Source of the DNA: JALHST01 sp038316335 | Lineage (GTDB): Bacteria; Bacteroidota; Bacteroidia; Flavobacteriales; Flavobacteriaceae | Direction of reading: 5' to 3' | Assembly: GCA_038316335.1 (NCBI GenBank) | Contig: JBBQAM010000065.1 | Location: 1 to 20,721, forward strand | Length of the DNA stretch: 20,721 nt | In this document: positions 13,684-20,721 of the stretch, piece after piece | How the letters are laid out: every line of letters begins with the position of its first letter | Position numbering within the stretch: the stretch's first letter is position 1 | Notes under the pieces: model-generated | Told to the model about the DNA's origin: nothing | The model's input: only the letters and a program-made list of their open reading frames with translations | Databases searched by the model: none | Translations under genes and position numbers: made by a program

Positions 13684-15909
13684 ATGAAAAACCTTTTTTG
13701 TCTTTTGCTTTTGGCATATCTAGGCCCTGTTTTCGGTCAAGAGGTTAGGGGATATCTCCTTGATTCTGATGGCAGGGCCATTGAAGGCGGTTACATTTAC
13801 AATACCGTCAGGAATACCCACACCCATACGAACGAGCTTGGCTATTTTAAAATTGATGGGATTCATTTGGGCGATACCCTTCGTATCGGGGGACTTGGGT
13901 TTCAAAAAATCGAGGAAGTGATTACGAAGGAAGTTATCGAAAAAATATTAAAATTCTCATTGGCCGATGAACCCGTACATCTTTCCGAAGTGGTTGTGCG
14001 TCCCAAAGTCAGCAGTCTCAATGTTATTGGTGCGATCGATTTAAACATAGCGCCTGTAAAGTCATCACAGGAGATCCTGCAAAAAGTGCCCGGCCTTTTT
14101 ATTGGCCAGCACGCGGGTGGGGGAAAGGCCGAACAGCTATTTCTAAGAGGATTTGATCTAGATCATGGCACTGATATCGCAATCTCAGTAGATGGCCTAC
14201 CCGTAAACATGGTATCCCATGCCCATGGTCAAGGGTATGCCGACTTGCATTTTCTAATCCCGGAAACATTAGACAAAATTGATTTTGGAAAAGGACCCTA
14301 TTACGCGTCTAAGGGTAATTTTTCAACGGCGGCCTATGTCAACTTCGAGACCAGGAAATCGCTAAAGAAAAATCAAATTACTTCTGAAATCGGCTCCTTT
14401 GGTTGGAACAGAAATTTGATCATGTTCGATTTTTTGAATAATCAAAACAATCAAGCCTATTTGGCCGCCGAGCACACCTTATTCGATGGGCCTTTTGAAT
14501 CCCCACAGCACTTTTCACGCTTGAATATCTTTGGAAAATATACCACCTTTTCAAAAAACGGGGACCAATTGTCGACGTCACTTTCTCATTTTGAAAGTTC
14601 TTGGAATGCATCGGGTCAAATACCTCAAAGAGCTGTTGATCAAGGAATTATTTCACGTTTTGGTGCTTTAGATGATTCTGAGGGCGGCCAGACTTCACGT
14701 GATAACCTAAACCTCGCCTTTATGAAAGTGTTGGATGACCAAAGCTTCATCAAGGGGAATGCGTTTTATACTGCATATAAATTTCTGCTATATTCTGATT
14801 TTACTTTTTTCCTTGAAGACCCCATAAACGGTGACCAAATAAAACAACAGGAAGCCCGATCGCTCTATGGGCTGAACCTTGAACTTACCAAGAACCTTAG
14901 CATGGAAGCTAGTGATCTTCTCCTTCACATTGGTGCCGGATTACGCAAAGATGACATCGATGACGATGAATTATCACATACCCAAAATCGAGGTACTATA
15001 TTGAATACCATTCAATTAGGCAACGTCGAGGAAAGCAATGTTTTCGGATATGTCAATGCAGAAATCACTAGTGGTAAATTTACAGTGGTTCCTGGCGTAC
15101 GAGTCGATCATTTTGAATTTGCCTATTACGACGCCCTACAGGGCGAACCGTTTATGCAACGCGTAAAAGCCGCAAAGGTTTCCCCTAAATTGAGCATTTT
15201 ATATACCGAAAATAACAGCGTCCAATATTTTTTCAAGACGGGAATCGGTTTTCATTCAAATGATACCCGAGTGGTTACGGCCCAACAGGGCAAAGATATT
15301 CTTCCAGCTGCCTATGGTGCCGATATAGGAGTCATTTGCAGGGCTACCCCAAAACTGGTTCTGAATGCCGCTGCTTGGTATCTGTATTTACAACAAGAAT
15401 TCGTATATGTGGGGGATGCCGGCATTGTTGAGCCAAGTGGCGAGACCCAACGGTATGGGGCCGATCTTGGTGTACGGTATCAGGCCTTTCCAAAGGTCTT
15501 TTTTGATACCGACCTTACCTATACCGTAGCAAGGAGTATCACCGCGCCTACCGGACAGGATTACATTCCCTTGGCTCCTGATTTTACCGCAACTGGGGGT
15601 CTGTCTTTTGCCGATTTGGGCAAATTCTCCGGGGGCATGAGGTTACGGTATTTAGATAGTAGGCCTGCGAACGAAGACGGTTCGATACTGGCCGAAGGTT
15701 ACTTCTTGACAGATATTAACCTTAGGTATCGAATCACCGATCATTTTGAAATGCACCTTTCAGTCGAAAATTTGTTCGATACCGCTTGGAATGAGACCCA
15801 GTTCGCAACCGAGTCGCGACTGCAGAACGAGTTGACCGCGGTTGAAGAAATACATTTTACACCAGGTACACCATTTTTTTTAAAGAGCGGAATCGATTTT
15901 AAATTCTAG
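13684..15909 (+). CDS. TonB-dependent outer membrane receptor
   Basis: A 741-residue outer-membrane receptor. Signal peptide 1-18 (cleavage before QEVRG); carboxypeptidase-regulatory-like beta domain about 20-95 (VRGYLLDSDGRAIEGG; TNELGYFKIDGI); plug about 120-225 (SSQEILQKVPGLFIGQ, FLRGFDLDHGTDIAISVDGLPVN, then SHAHGQGYADLHFLIPE); beta-barrel to a final aromatic residue (DFKF). The barrel includes the usual VENLFDTAWNE near the end. At 741 residues it is shorter than SusC-type receptors and no SusD gene follows, so it more likely imports a metal complex, cofactor or small ligand than a polysaccharide. The His in the plug (THTHTNEL; SHAHG) could suit a metal ligand, but this is a guess. Last gene of the DUF4331 set. 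Confidence 0.93.
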   Translation: MKNLFCLLLLAYLGPVFGQEVRGYLLDSDGRAIEGGYIYNTVRNTHTHTNELGYFKIDGIHLGDTLRIGGLGFQKIEEVITKEVIEKILKFSLADEPVHLSEVVVRPKVSSLNVIGAIDLNIAPVKSSQEILQKVPGLFIGQHAGGGKAEQLFLRGFDLDHGTDIAISVDGLPVNMVSHAHGQGYADLHFLIPETLDKIDFGKGPYYASKGNFSTAAYVNFETRKSLKKNQITSEIGSFGWNRNLIMFDFLNNQNNQAYLAAEHTLFDGPFESPQHFSRLNIFGKYTTFSKNGDQLSTSLSHFESSWNASGQIPQRAVDQGIISRFGALDDSEGGQTSRDNLNLAFMKVLDDQSFIKGNAFYTAYKFLLYSDFTFFLEDPINGDQIKQQEARSLYGLNLELTKNLSMEASDLLLHIGAGLRKDDIDDDELSHTQNRGTILNTIQLGNVEESNVFGYVNAEITSGKFTVVPGVRVDHFEFAYYDALQGEPFMQRVKAAKVSPKLSILYTENNSVQYFFKTGIGFHSNDTRVVTAQQGKDILPAAYGADIGVICRATPKLVLNAAAWYLYLQQEFVYVGDAGIVEPSGETQRYGADLGVRYQAFPKVFFDTDLTYTVARSITAPTGQDYIPLAPDFTATGGLSFADLGKFSGGMRLRYLDSRPANEDGSILAEGYFLTDINLRYRITDHFEMHLSVENLFDTAWNETQFATESRLQNELTAVEEIHFTPGTPFFLKSGIDFKF

Positions 15910-15957
15910 GTATAAGAAGATTTTCATTTCAGTTTTTAGGTTGGTTGGTTTGTGTTT

Positions 15958-15992
15958 GAGCACTATGGTCGAAAGGCCATAGTGCTCTTTTT
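15958..15992 (+). terminator. Rho-independent terminator of the DUF4331/TonB operon
   Basis: A 13-bp stem (one G-T pair) closes on a GAAA tetraloop: GAGCACTATGGTC pairs with GGCCATAGTGCTC, followed by TTTTT. It begins 49 bp after the receptor stop codon. A GAAA loop over a long perfect stem makes this the clearest terminator in the window. Confidence 0.93.
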
Positions 15993-16059
15993 GCTTAGAG
16001 ATATGAAAATAGCAGTGTTTATGTAGGATTTTATCACACTATTTTGTATATTTATTTCC

Positions 16060-16076
16060 CTTATTTTCAAAATAAG
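16060..16076. promoter_or_regulatory. Perfect 17-bp palindrome upstream of a small ORF
   Basis: CTTATTTT and AAAATAAG flank a single central C. It lies 56 bp before the start codon of the putative 35-residue peptide. The arms are too AT-rich and the centre too tight for a good RNA hairpin, so a dimeric protein site is the better reading. Confidence 0.4.
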
Positions 16077-16131
16077 CTTCTGAACGCCCCAAGTGTTGCA
16101 GAAAACCAAATAACCTAAAACCTGAGAAGCT

Positions 16132-16239
16132 ATGGAATATCTTCTGTTTTTACTATGGATGACTATTATGTCTGTTTTGATTTACTACGTACTTAAGGCG
16201 CACAGGCTTTTGCGTAAATCGACCAAATCACATGAGTAA
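16132..16239 (+). CDS. Putative small single-pass membrane peptide (35 residues)
   Basis: An ATG-to-TAA frame encodes 35 residues: MEYLLFLLWMTIMSVLIYYV forms one hydrophobic span, followed by a basic tail (LKAHRLLRKSTKSHE), the layout of an inner-membrane peptide with its C-terminus inside. It lies between the strong terminator at 15958 and the convergent DUF547 gene, with a palindromic candidate operator 56 bp upstream. I do not recognise it. No strong Shine-Dalgarno site is seen, which is normal for Bacteroidota. It could be a small regulator of a membrane complex or a chance frame. Confidence 0.45.
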   Translation: MEYLLFLLWMTIMSVLIYYVLKAHRLLRKSTKSHE

Positions 16240-16317
16240 TCGTTGAAACTTTATATCGAATCCCATTTTTCTAAGAAGTAATATTTTATTACCGCATTGG
16301 AGAATAAAAGAGGGAAT

Positions 16318-17103
16318 TCAAAGTTCTATCCAATTTCCCAAATCGAGGGTCCAGTCGTAGTCTTTATAGGTGATATCGATTCCTTCGGTGGCGGGTATGA
16401 TTTTATATTTTTTCAGTATCTCCAAAATCCCGGACGAAGAACCAAAATCTCCCCTGAACCAGCTGAACAATGGGGTAACTGCCACTGTTTTCTTGGCCTT
16501 GCTATAGATCGATGTACGTTTCAGGTATTTTTCGGTGCCTTTATTAAATTGTTCCTCCAATCGATTTACCTTGTAAATTGCTACCGGAGGACAATCCTTG
16601 GCTCCACAGTTCAAGGCAAAATGGATGTGATAATCCCTATTTTTGACCCGCAAGCGTTTTTCGAAATCGTCAGGGAACCATTTCCCGACCAATCCCAATC
16701 CGATTGACACTTGGGATTTACGAATGATACCATGTTCGATTTTATCGAAGGAGACAAGTCTACCGGCAATCGGTACCTGATCTTTCTTGAAAAAAGAACC
16801 CCTATCCTTATACAGCTCTGGGTTTTCAGTTAAAACCACTTGAATATAGGCATTGTATATATTTATCCAAAAGGCTAATTTTTGGTGATCGGTAACCAGG
16901 GACTTTTCTAACTGTTCAATGGTGAGTCCGTTCAGTCGGCTTCTGATCTCAGTTGTACTTTGCTTATTTTTTATAGCACTCAGAAAATTTTCGGATAATC
17001 GATTAAGTCCAAGCTCTTTAGGTGTTTCCTGTGAGAATCCTAAATTGACCATAATCGCTAAGACGAGCAGAATCGTTTTTGATGTAATGATTTTTGATAC
17101 CAT
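16318..17103 (-). CDS. DUF547 domain-containing exported protein
   Basis: A 261-residue protein with a signal peptide (ILLVLAIMVNLGFS, cleavage before QETPK, residue 25). The DUF547 core is clear: KLAFWINIYNAY (75-86), FDKIEHGIIR (119-128), and HFALNCGAKDCPPVAIY (161-177), where the two Cys and His are conserved in the family. It ends with LFSWFRGDFG and IDITYKDYDWTLD. Members are thought to have a papain-like or peptidase-like fold but no proven activity. It is divergent from the glycosyltransferase-VOC gene with a 178-bp spacer. DUF547 genes are, to my recollection, sometimes found near TIGR04282/TIGR04283 glycosyltransferases, so the pair may share a pathway, though this remains inference. 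Confidence 0.92.
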   Translation of the reverse strand: MVSKIITSKTILLVLAIMVNLGFSQETPKELGLNRLSENFLSAIKNKQSTTEIRSRLNGLTIEQLEKSLVTDHQKLAFWINIYNAYIQVVLTENPELYKDRGSFFKKDQVPIAGRLVSFDKIEHGIIRKSQVSIGLGLVGKWFPDDFEKRLRVKNRDYHIHFALNCGAKDCPPVAIYKVNRLEEQFNKGTEKYLKRTSIYSKAKKTVAVTPLFSWFRGDFGSSSGILEILKKYKIIPATEGIDITYKDYDWTLDLGNWIEL

Positions 17104-17192
17104 TAAGGTTCTATTTAACTTCGTATTGCTATGTACGTAGCATTTTTATAAATGTTTTGTCGTGATATAAAAAATACCTTTCAATAGAGCTG

Positions 17193-17220
17193 CGACTTTT
17201 TGCCACAAATTCAAAAGTCG
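17193..17220. repeat. 8-bp inverted repeat in the DUF547/glycosyltransferase divergent region
   Basis: CGACTTTT (17193-17200) and AAAAGTCG (17213-17220) are perfect reverse complements with a 12-base spacer. No T-run follows on the coding strand of either neighbour, so an operator is more likely than a terminator. It lies 62 bp before the glycosyltransferase-VOC start. Confidence 0.4.
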
Positions 17221-17281
17221 TTACATTGCCGAACGTAAATCGGAGGCCTCCCTCTGATATTCCGTACCATTATTATATGCT

Positions 17282-19060
17282 ATGATATCGATAGTTATTC
17301 CTGCCCATAATGAACATTCAAACCTAAGGAAACTACTGGAAAAACCCTTTTTAAAAGCCGCTTCAGACCTTGAAATCATTGTCGCCTTATCCCCGGGGAA
17401 CAATGACGGTTCTGAACAAATACCCGTATCCACCGCGGTGCAATTTCTGAATTGCTCCGGAATGGGAAGGGCGGTACAGATGAATCAGGCCGCTCTAAAG
17501 GCAAAAGGAGATATTCTTGTATTCCTTCATGCCGATGTGCTTCCCCCAGATTCATTAGTGATAGATATTGAAAGAACCCTAAATGAATCATATGATGCCG
17601 GTTTTTTTTCATACCGATTCGATCGAGATACTTATTATCTAAAAATAAATGCGTTGTTTACGGCCAATGACGGATTTTTTACAGGAGGTGGCGATCAATG
17701 TTTGTTTATTCGCAAATCGGTCTTTTGGGAACTAGGTGGTTTTGATGCGCGACAGGTTATAATGGAAGACTTTGAGTTTTTTGATCGAATGAAAAAACAA
17801 AAGGTACCGTACAAGATCATTAAGAACGATTTAATAGTATCTGCCCGAAAATACCAAAACAACTCATACTTGCGCATAAATCTCTCAAACCTTATGCTAC
17901 TGAGCCTTTATAAATTAGGGTATCCTGCTACCAGATTGAAATCTTTGCATAACAAATTGATTCGAACCCCGTATCAAAAATCGATTCACCCCCCGAAGCA
18001 GGAAAAAACAGTTAATGGCATACAGCAAATAGGCCTTGGGGTGAAAAATGCAAAAAAGGTCTTTAATTGGTATCGAAAAAATCTCGGTTTTGACATCCTC
18101 GTTTTCGAGGATGAATCCACTGCTGATCTCATGACGCGTTATACCAATGGAAAAATCTTTGAACGCTATGCCTTATTGGCGCTGAATTTAAAAGGTGGGG
18201 GCGGACTCGAAGTATGGCAATACAAGAACAGGGAGCCTAAACATCCGGCAAACCCCATTGAATTGGGCGATTTAGGGATCAATATCATGAAAATACGCTC
18301 TGTGGCCCTTGATCAGACCCATAGGGAGTTGAAGAAACAAATAGTGCCAATGGTTGGCGATAGTATTCGAATAGACCATGAAACATCCAGTTTTTTCCTA
18401 AGCGACCCATGGAACAATCTTATCCAAATAGTGCAGGATCCTCATTGCTATAGTGAGACCAAGTCGCCTACGGGGGGCATATTGGGCGCCGTAATAGGGG
18501 TTTCGGATATGGAAAAATCAATTTCCTTTTACACAGGGCTATTTGATTATGAAGTTTTAAAAGATCGAACGGGTATTTTTAATGATTTCATCGATTTGCC
18601 TGGAGGGAAGAATCGATTCAGAAGAGTGCTTTTAAGAAATAGCGCTAAAAAAGTAGGAGGGTTTGGTGAATTATTGGGTTCATCGGAAATCGAATTGCTG
18701 CAAGTGTTGGATCGAACACCTCTTAAAATTTATAAAGATCGATTATGGGGAGATTTAGGGTTTATTCATCTTTGTTTTGATATCCATGGTATGGACGTCT
18801 TTCGCCAGGAGGCGAGCTTGATAAACCAAGGATTTACGGTCGACAGTGCTGAAAGCTTTGATATGGGCGAAGCTGCCGGTCGGTTTAGTTATGTTGAAGA
18901 TCCCGATGGTACCCTGATTGAACTTGTAGAAACCCATAAGGTACCCATTGTTAAATCCTTAGGAATTTACATCAACCTTAAAAAAAGAAAACAGCCAAGG
19001 CCTCTATCCCGGTGGCTGGTAAGGACATTGAAGGTACATAGGGTTCATAAAGACCTCTAA
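17282..19060 (+). CDS. Fusion: family 2 glycosyltransferase (TIGR04283-like) with double VOC/glyoxalase protein
   Basis: One uninterrupted 592-residue frame. Residues 1-235 are a GT2 transferase like TIGR04283 (transferase 2, now linked by annotation to arsenosugar synthesis): ISIVIPAHNE, GRAVQMNQAALKAKGDILVFLHAD (62-85; HAD as the DxD-like site), GGDQCLFIRKSVFWELGGFD (136-155) and IMEDFEFFDRM. The usual DGGSTDG loop reads SPGNNDGS. Residues about 246-555 are four beta-alpha-beta modules of the VOC superfamily: IQQIGLGVKNAKKVFNWYRKN (247-267), SFFLSDPWNNLIQIVQ, GAVIGVSDMEKSISFY (402-417) and FIHLCFDIHGMD (494-505) with EDPDGTLIELVE (539-550). The first-strand His metal ligand is Gln249 in module 1 and a hydrophobic residue in module 3; module 4 keeps His496 and Glu547. 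Stand-alone versions of both halves occur in flavobacteria, so a joined protein is notable. Confidence 0.85.
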   Translation: MISIVIPAHNEHSNLRKLLEKPFLKAASDLEIIVALSPGNNDGSEQIPVSTAVQFLNCSGMGRAVQMNQAALKAKGDILVFLHADVLPPDSLVIDIERTLNESYDAGFFSYRFDRDTYYLKINALFTANDGFFTGGGDQCLFIRKSVFWELGGFDARQVIMEDFEFFDRMKKQKVPYKIIKNDLIVSARKYQNNSYLRINLSNLMLLSLYKLGYPATRLKSLHNKLIRTPYQKSIHPPKQEKTVNGIQQIGLGVKNAKKVFNWYRKNLGFDILVFEDESTADLMTRYTNGKIFERYALLALNLKGGGGLEVWQYKNREPKHPANPIELGDLGINIMKIRSVALDQTHRELKKQIVPMVGDSIRIDHETSSFFLSDPWNNLIQIVQDPHCYSETKSPTGGILGAVIGVSDMEKSISFYTGLFDYEVLKDRTGIFNDFIDLPGGKNRFRRVLLRNSAKKVGGFGELLGSSEIELLQVLDRTPLKIYKDRLWGDLGFIHLCFDIHGMDVFRQEASLINQGFTVDSAESFDMGEAAGRFSYVEDPDGTLIELVETHKVPIVKSLGIYINLKKRKQPRPLSRWLVRTLKVHRVHKDL

Positions 19061-19092
19061 AGCCTACTCCTTGTCACTATGTATAGAATATT

Positions 19093-19111
19093 CCAAAAAC
19101 TGGCTTTTTGG
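19093..19111. terminator. Weak hairpin after the glycosyltransferase-VOC gene
   Basis: CCAAAAA and TTTTTGG pair around CTGGC, 32 bp past the stop codon, between convergent genes. It is symmetric and could serve both strands, but the stem is mostly A-T and there is no extra T tract. The rest of the 200-bp gap to the aspartoacylase-family gene shows nothing else recognisable. Confidence 0.25.
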
Positions 19112-19262
19112 TTCGCTTTACATTTGCTGCTTTAGATTCAGTTGCCGAATGTTAAAGAAAAGCGGCGGAAATATACTGCCGAGAACATGAAACAACGCCG
19201 TATGATTTCAGGTTAAAGGCTTGTTATCCTTGATGTATGAAATATGTTTTGGAATTAATAAT

Positions 19263-20228
19263 TTATCCTTCGGAAATATGGAAGATTGCATCGCCTTGAT
19301 TCACGATCGGCGATTGGTTGATACAAATGATATAACCTGGGAAATGCGCTTTAATGCGACGTTCGAAATACCCGAAGGGATCTGAAATACTACCAAGAAA
19401 ATCACCTTTTTTAACAAATTCCCCAAGTCCTATTTTAGGATGAAACATACCAGAATATTTAGCACGAAGCCATTTCGAAGAATTAACCACCACGGGTTCT
19501 TTTTTCTTTTGGGAGGATTCCTCCAATTCATTCGTAAAATCGCGCATGCCCAAATGTTGTAGTACCCGAAGCGCTCCTTGTAGGCCAATTTGAGTGATTT
19601 CATCATCGATATGTAGCGATTTACCACCTTCATAGAGGAGTACTTTTTTGTGTAGTTTATGCATCGTCTCTCGAAATGACTTGTCCCGGTGTACCGATTT
19701 TATGATAAAGGGTGCCCCAAAGACCTTTGCCAATTCAAGACCTTCGCTATCATTATTAGTTATGCGAACCTGGGGTGCGTTGAAACGACTATCACCCCCT
19801 GTATGATAATCGATACAATAATCGACCAAAGGTGCAATCTCCTGCACGATAGTATAGGCGAACCTACTGGCCAAAGACCCCCTCGGACTTCCAGGAAAAA
19901 CGCGGTTGAGATCCCTGCCATCTGGAAACTGCCTTTTTTGGTTTAAAAAGCCAAAGACGTTGACTACTGGAATACAAATAATCGTGCCCTTTTCGGGGAT
20001 GTTATACTTGTTTGAAACCAACTGGCGCACAATTTCCACCCCATTGATCTCATTCCCATGAATCCCCCCTGTTATTAGGATACTAGGCCCATCCATCTTG
20101 CCCCGTTGCACGATAACCGGCACTTCGATCTTTGTTCGGGTATGCAGTTTGGCAATATCAAGATTGAGTTGTACCCCTTTACCTGGCGAAATGGCATGAC
20201 CAAGAATCTCAATCTTATTCTTCGACAT
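19263..20228 (-). CDS. Succinylglutamate desuccinylase/aspartoacylase family protein
   Basis: A 321-residue M14-like zinc hydrolase. The zinc site is GGIHGNEINGVE (His57, Glu60) with His142 in DYHTGG; FPDGRDLNRVFPG (101-113) is the family's substrate-binding segment. The C-terminal 70 residues (SSKWLRAKYSGMFHPKIGLGEFVKKGDFLGSISD onward) form a small beta domain like a lipoyl/biotinyl fold, usual in this prokaryotic subfamily. It overlaps the end of rimK by 14 bp on the same strand, so translation is coupled. RimK adds glutamates to ribosomal protein S6 or makes poly-alpha-glutamate; a neighbouring deacylase-type enzyme could trim acyl-amino acids or modified peptides. The substrate is not known, and the bacterial members are only loosely related to AstE. 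Confidence 0.92.
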   Translation of the reverse strand: MSKNKIEILGHAISPGKGVQLNLDIAKLHTRTKIEVPVIVQRGKMDGPSILITGGIHGNEINGVEIVRQLVSNKYNIPEKGTIICIPVVNVFGFLNQKRQFPDGRDLNRVFPGSPRGSLASRFAYTIVQEIAPLVDYCIDYHTGGDSRFNAPQVRITNNDSEGLELAKVFGAPFIIKSVHRDKSFRETMHKLHKKVLLYEGGKSLHIDDEITQIGLQGALRVLQHLGMRDFTNELEESSQKKKEPVVVNSSKWLRAKYSGMFHPKIGLGEFVKKGDFLGSISDPFGYFERRIKAHFPGYIICINQSPIVNQGDAIFHISEG

Positions 20229-20721
20229 TGCGCTCTACGTACTTAATGATCTGACTGGCGATATCCATTCCTGTTGCCCCCTCAATCCCTTCAAGGCCGG
20301 GTGATGAATTAACTTCCAATATCAATGGCCCCCTAGACGATTGTAACATATCTACCCCTGCCACTCCAAGTCCCATAACCTTGGCGGCCTTTATGGCGGC
20401 ATTTTCTTCCTCATCGGTAAGTTCTATGATATTTGCACTTCCGCCGCGGTGTAAATTGGATCTGAATTCACCTTCCTTTCCTTGTCTTTTCATGGCGCCT
20501 ACGACCACTCCGTCAATAACAAATGCCCTTATATCGGCACCTTTGGCTTCCTTTATAAATTCTTGTACGATGACACGTGCCTGTAATCCATTAAAAGCTT
20601 CCAATATCGATTCGGCCGAATTTCTATTATCCGCTAAAACGACTCCGAGACCTTGTGTACCTTCCAACAGCTTTATAACTACAGGGGCGCCGCCGGCTTT
20701 GTCGATGATGGCACTAACATC
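20215..20721 (-). CDS. rimK: RimK family ATP-grasp ligase (partial; N-terminus outside window)
   Basis: The frame is open from the window edge; 168 C-terminal residues are visible, about 55 percent of a full RimK. They begin DVSAIIDKAGGAPVVIKLLEGTQG, the ATP-grasp core, then VIVQEFIKEAKGADIRAFV, GEFRSNLHRGGSA and the metal-binding LEVNSSPGLEGIEGATG. These match RimK, the enzyme that adds glutamate residues to the C-terminus of ribosomal protein S6 and can make poly-alpha-glutamate. It overlaps the aspartoacylase-family gene by 14 bp, which suggests an operon. In other bacteria a rimB-type zinc protease gene often precedes it; that would lie outside the window. Confidence 0.93.
   Translation of the reverse strand, partial: DVSAIIDKAGGAPVVIKLLEGTQGLGVVLADNRNSAESILEAFNGLQARVIVQEFIKEAKGADIRAFVIDGVVVGAMKRQGKEGEFRSNLHRGGSANIIELTDEEENAAIKAAKVMGLGVAGVDMLQSSRGPLILEVNSSPGLEGIEGATGMDIASQIIKYVERNVEE

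Noticed and set aside
13684..15909. SusC/SusD polysaccharide utilisation locus
   Set aside because: The receptor is too short for SusC, no SusD or glycoside hydrolase follows, and the partners are DUF4331 and TPR-like proteins.
16297..16707. 136-residue frame on the plus strand
   Set aside because: It lies opposite the clear DUF547 gene, has no recognisable domain and no credible upstream signals.
17990..18030. Two separate genes (glycosyltransferase and VOC) joined by an assembly error
   Set aside because: The frame is continuous with no stop, and the linker (PPKQEKTVNG) looks natural; an error cannot be excluded without reads, but nothing in the sequence points to one.

Overview
The window looks like a chromosomal segment of a marine Flavobacteriaceae member (Bacteroidota; Maribacter/Zobellia/Arenibacter-like by feel). 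The reasons are moderate GC, AT-rich leaders without strong Shine-Dalgarno sites, a cluster of 2TM-domain genes beside a LytS/LytTR pair, a LETM1-related flavobacterial protein, and a TonB-dependent receptor with an N-terminal carboxypeptidase-regulatory-like domain. I see no tRNA, rRNA, CRISPR, phage or IS element. Both ends cut through genes.

Layout. (1) 1-1846, plus strand: the 3' part of a tagatose/psicose-3-epimerase-like TIM-barrel gene and a Gfo/Idh/MocA oxidoreductase, probably a sugar-catabolic operon. (2) 4910-1871, minus strand: an unusual three-part regulator (DUF4242 nickel-binding-like, degenerate nucleotide-cyclase-like, AraC HTH), then a group 1 truncated globin and a berberine-bridge-type FAD oxidoreductase 30 bp apart. 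This reads as a small oxygen/redox module with its own regulator. (3) 5240-9352, plus strand: an exported repeat-like protein, a LytS-type histidine kinase with a 2TM domain fused to its C-terminus, three free 2TM proteins in overlapping or near-overlapping frames, and a LytTR response regulator. A terminator-like hairpin follows the kinase, and a 7-bp tandem repeat runs over the stop codon of the last 2TM gene. (4) 10621-9428, minus strand: a LETM1-related protein.

(5) 10791-15909, plus strand: a four-gene exported set. It has an N-terminal-half DUF4331 protein, a lipoprotein that appears to be the C-terminal half of DUF4331, a TPR-like lipoprotein and a TonB-dependent receptor, closed by a strong terminator. 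No SusD is present and the substrate is unknown. (6) 16132-19060: a possible 35-residue membrane peptide, a DUF547 protein on the minus strand and, divergent from it, a 592-residue fusion of a TIGR04283-type family 2 glycosyltransferase with a double VOC/glyoxalase protein. (7) 20721-19263, minus strand: the 3' part of rimK overlapping an aspartoacylase/succinylglutamate-desuccinylase family gene.

The most unusual items are the glycosyltransferase-VOC fusion, the DUF4242-cyclase-like-AraC regulator with its globin/flavoenzyme neighbours, and the DUF4331 family split over two adjacent exported proteins beside a TonB receptor. None is shown here to be a new system; each is a testable lead.
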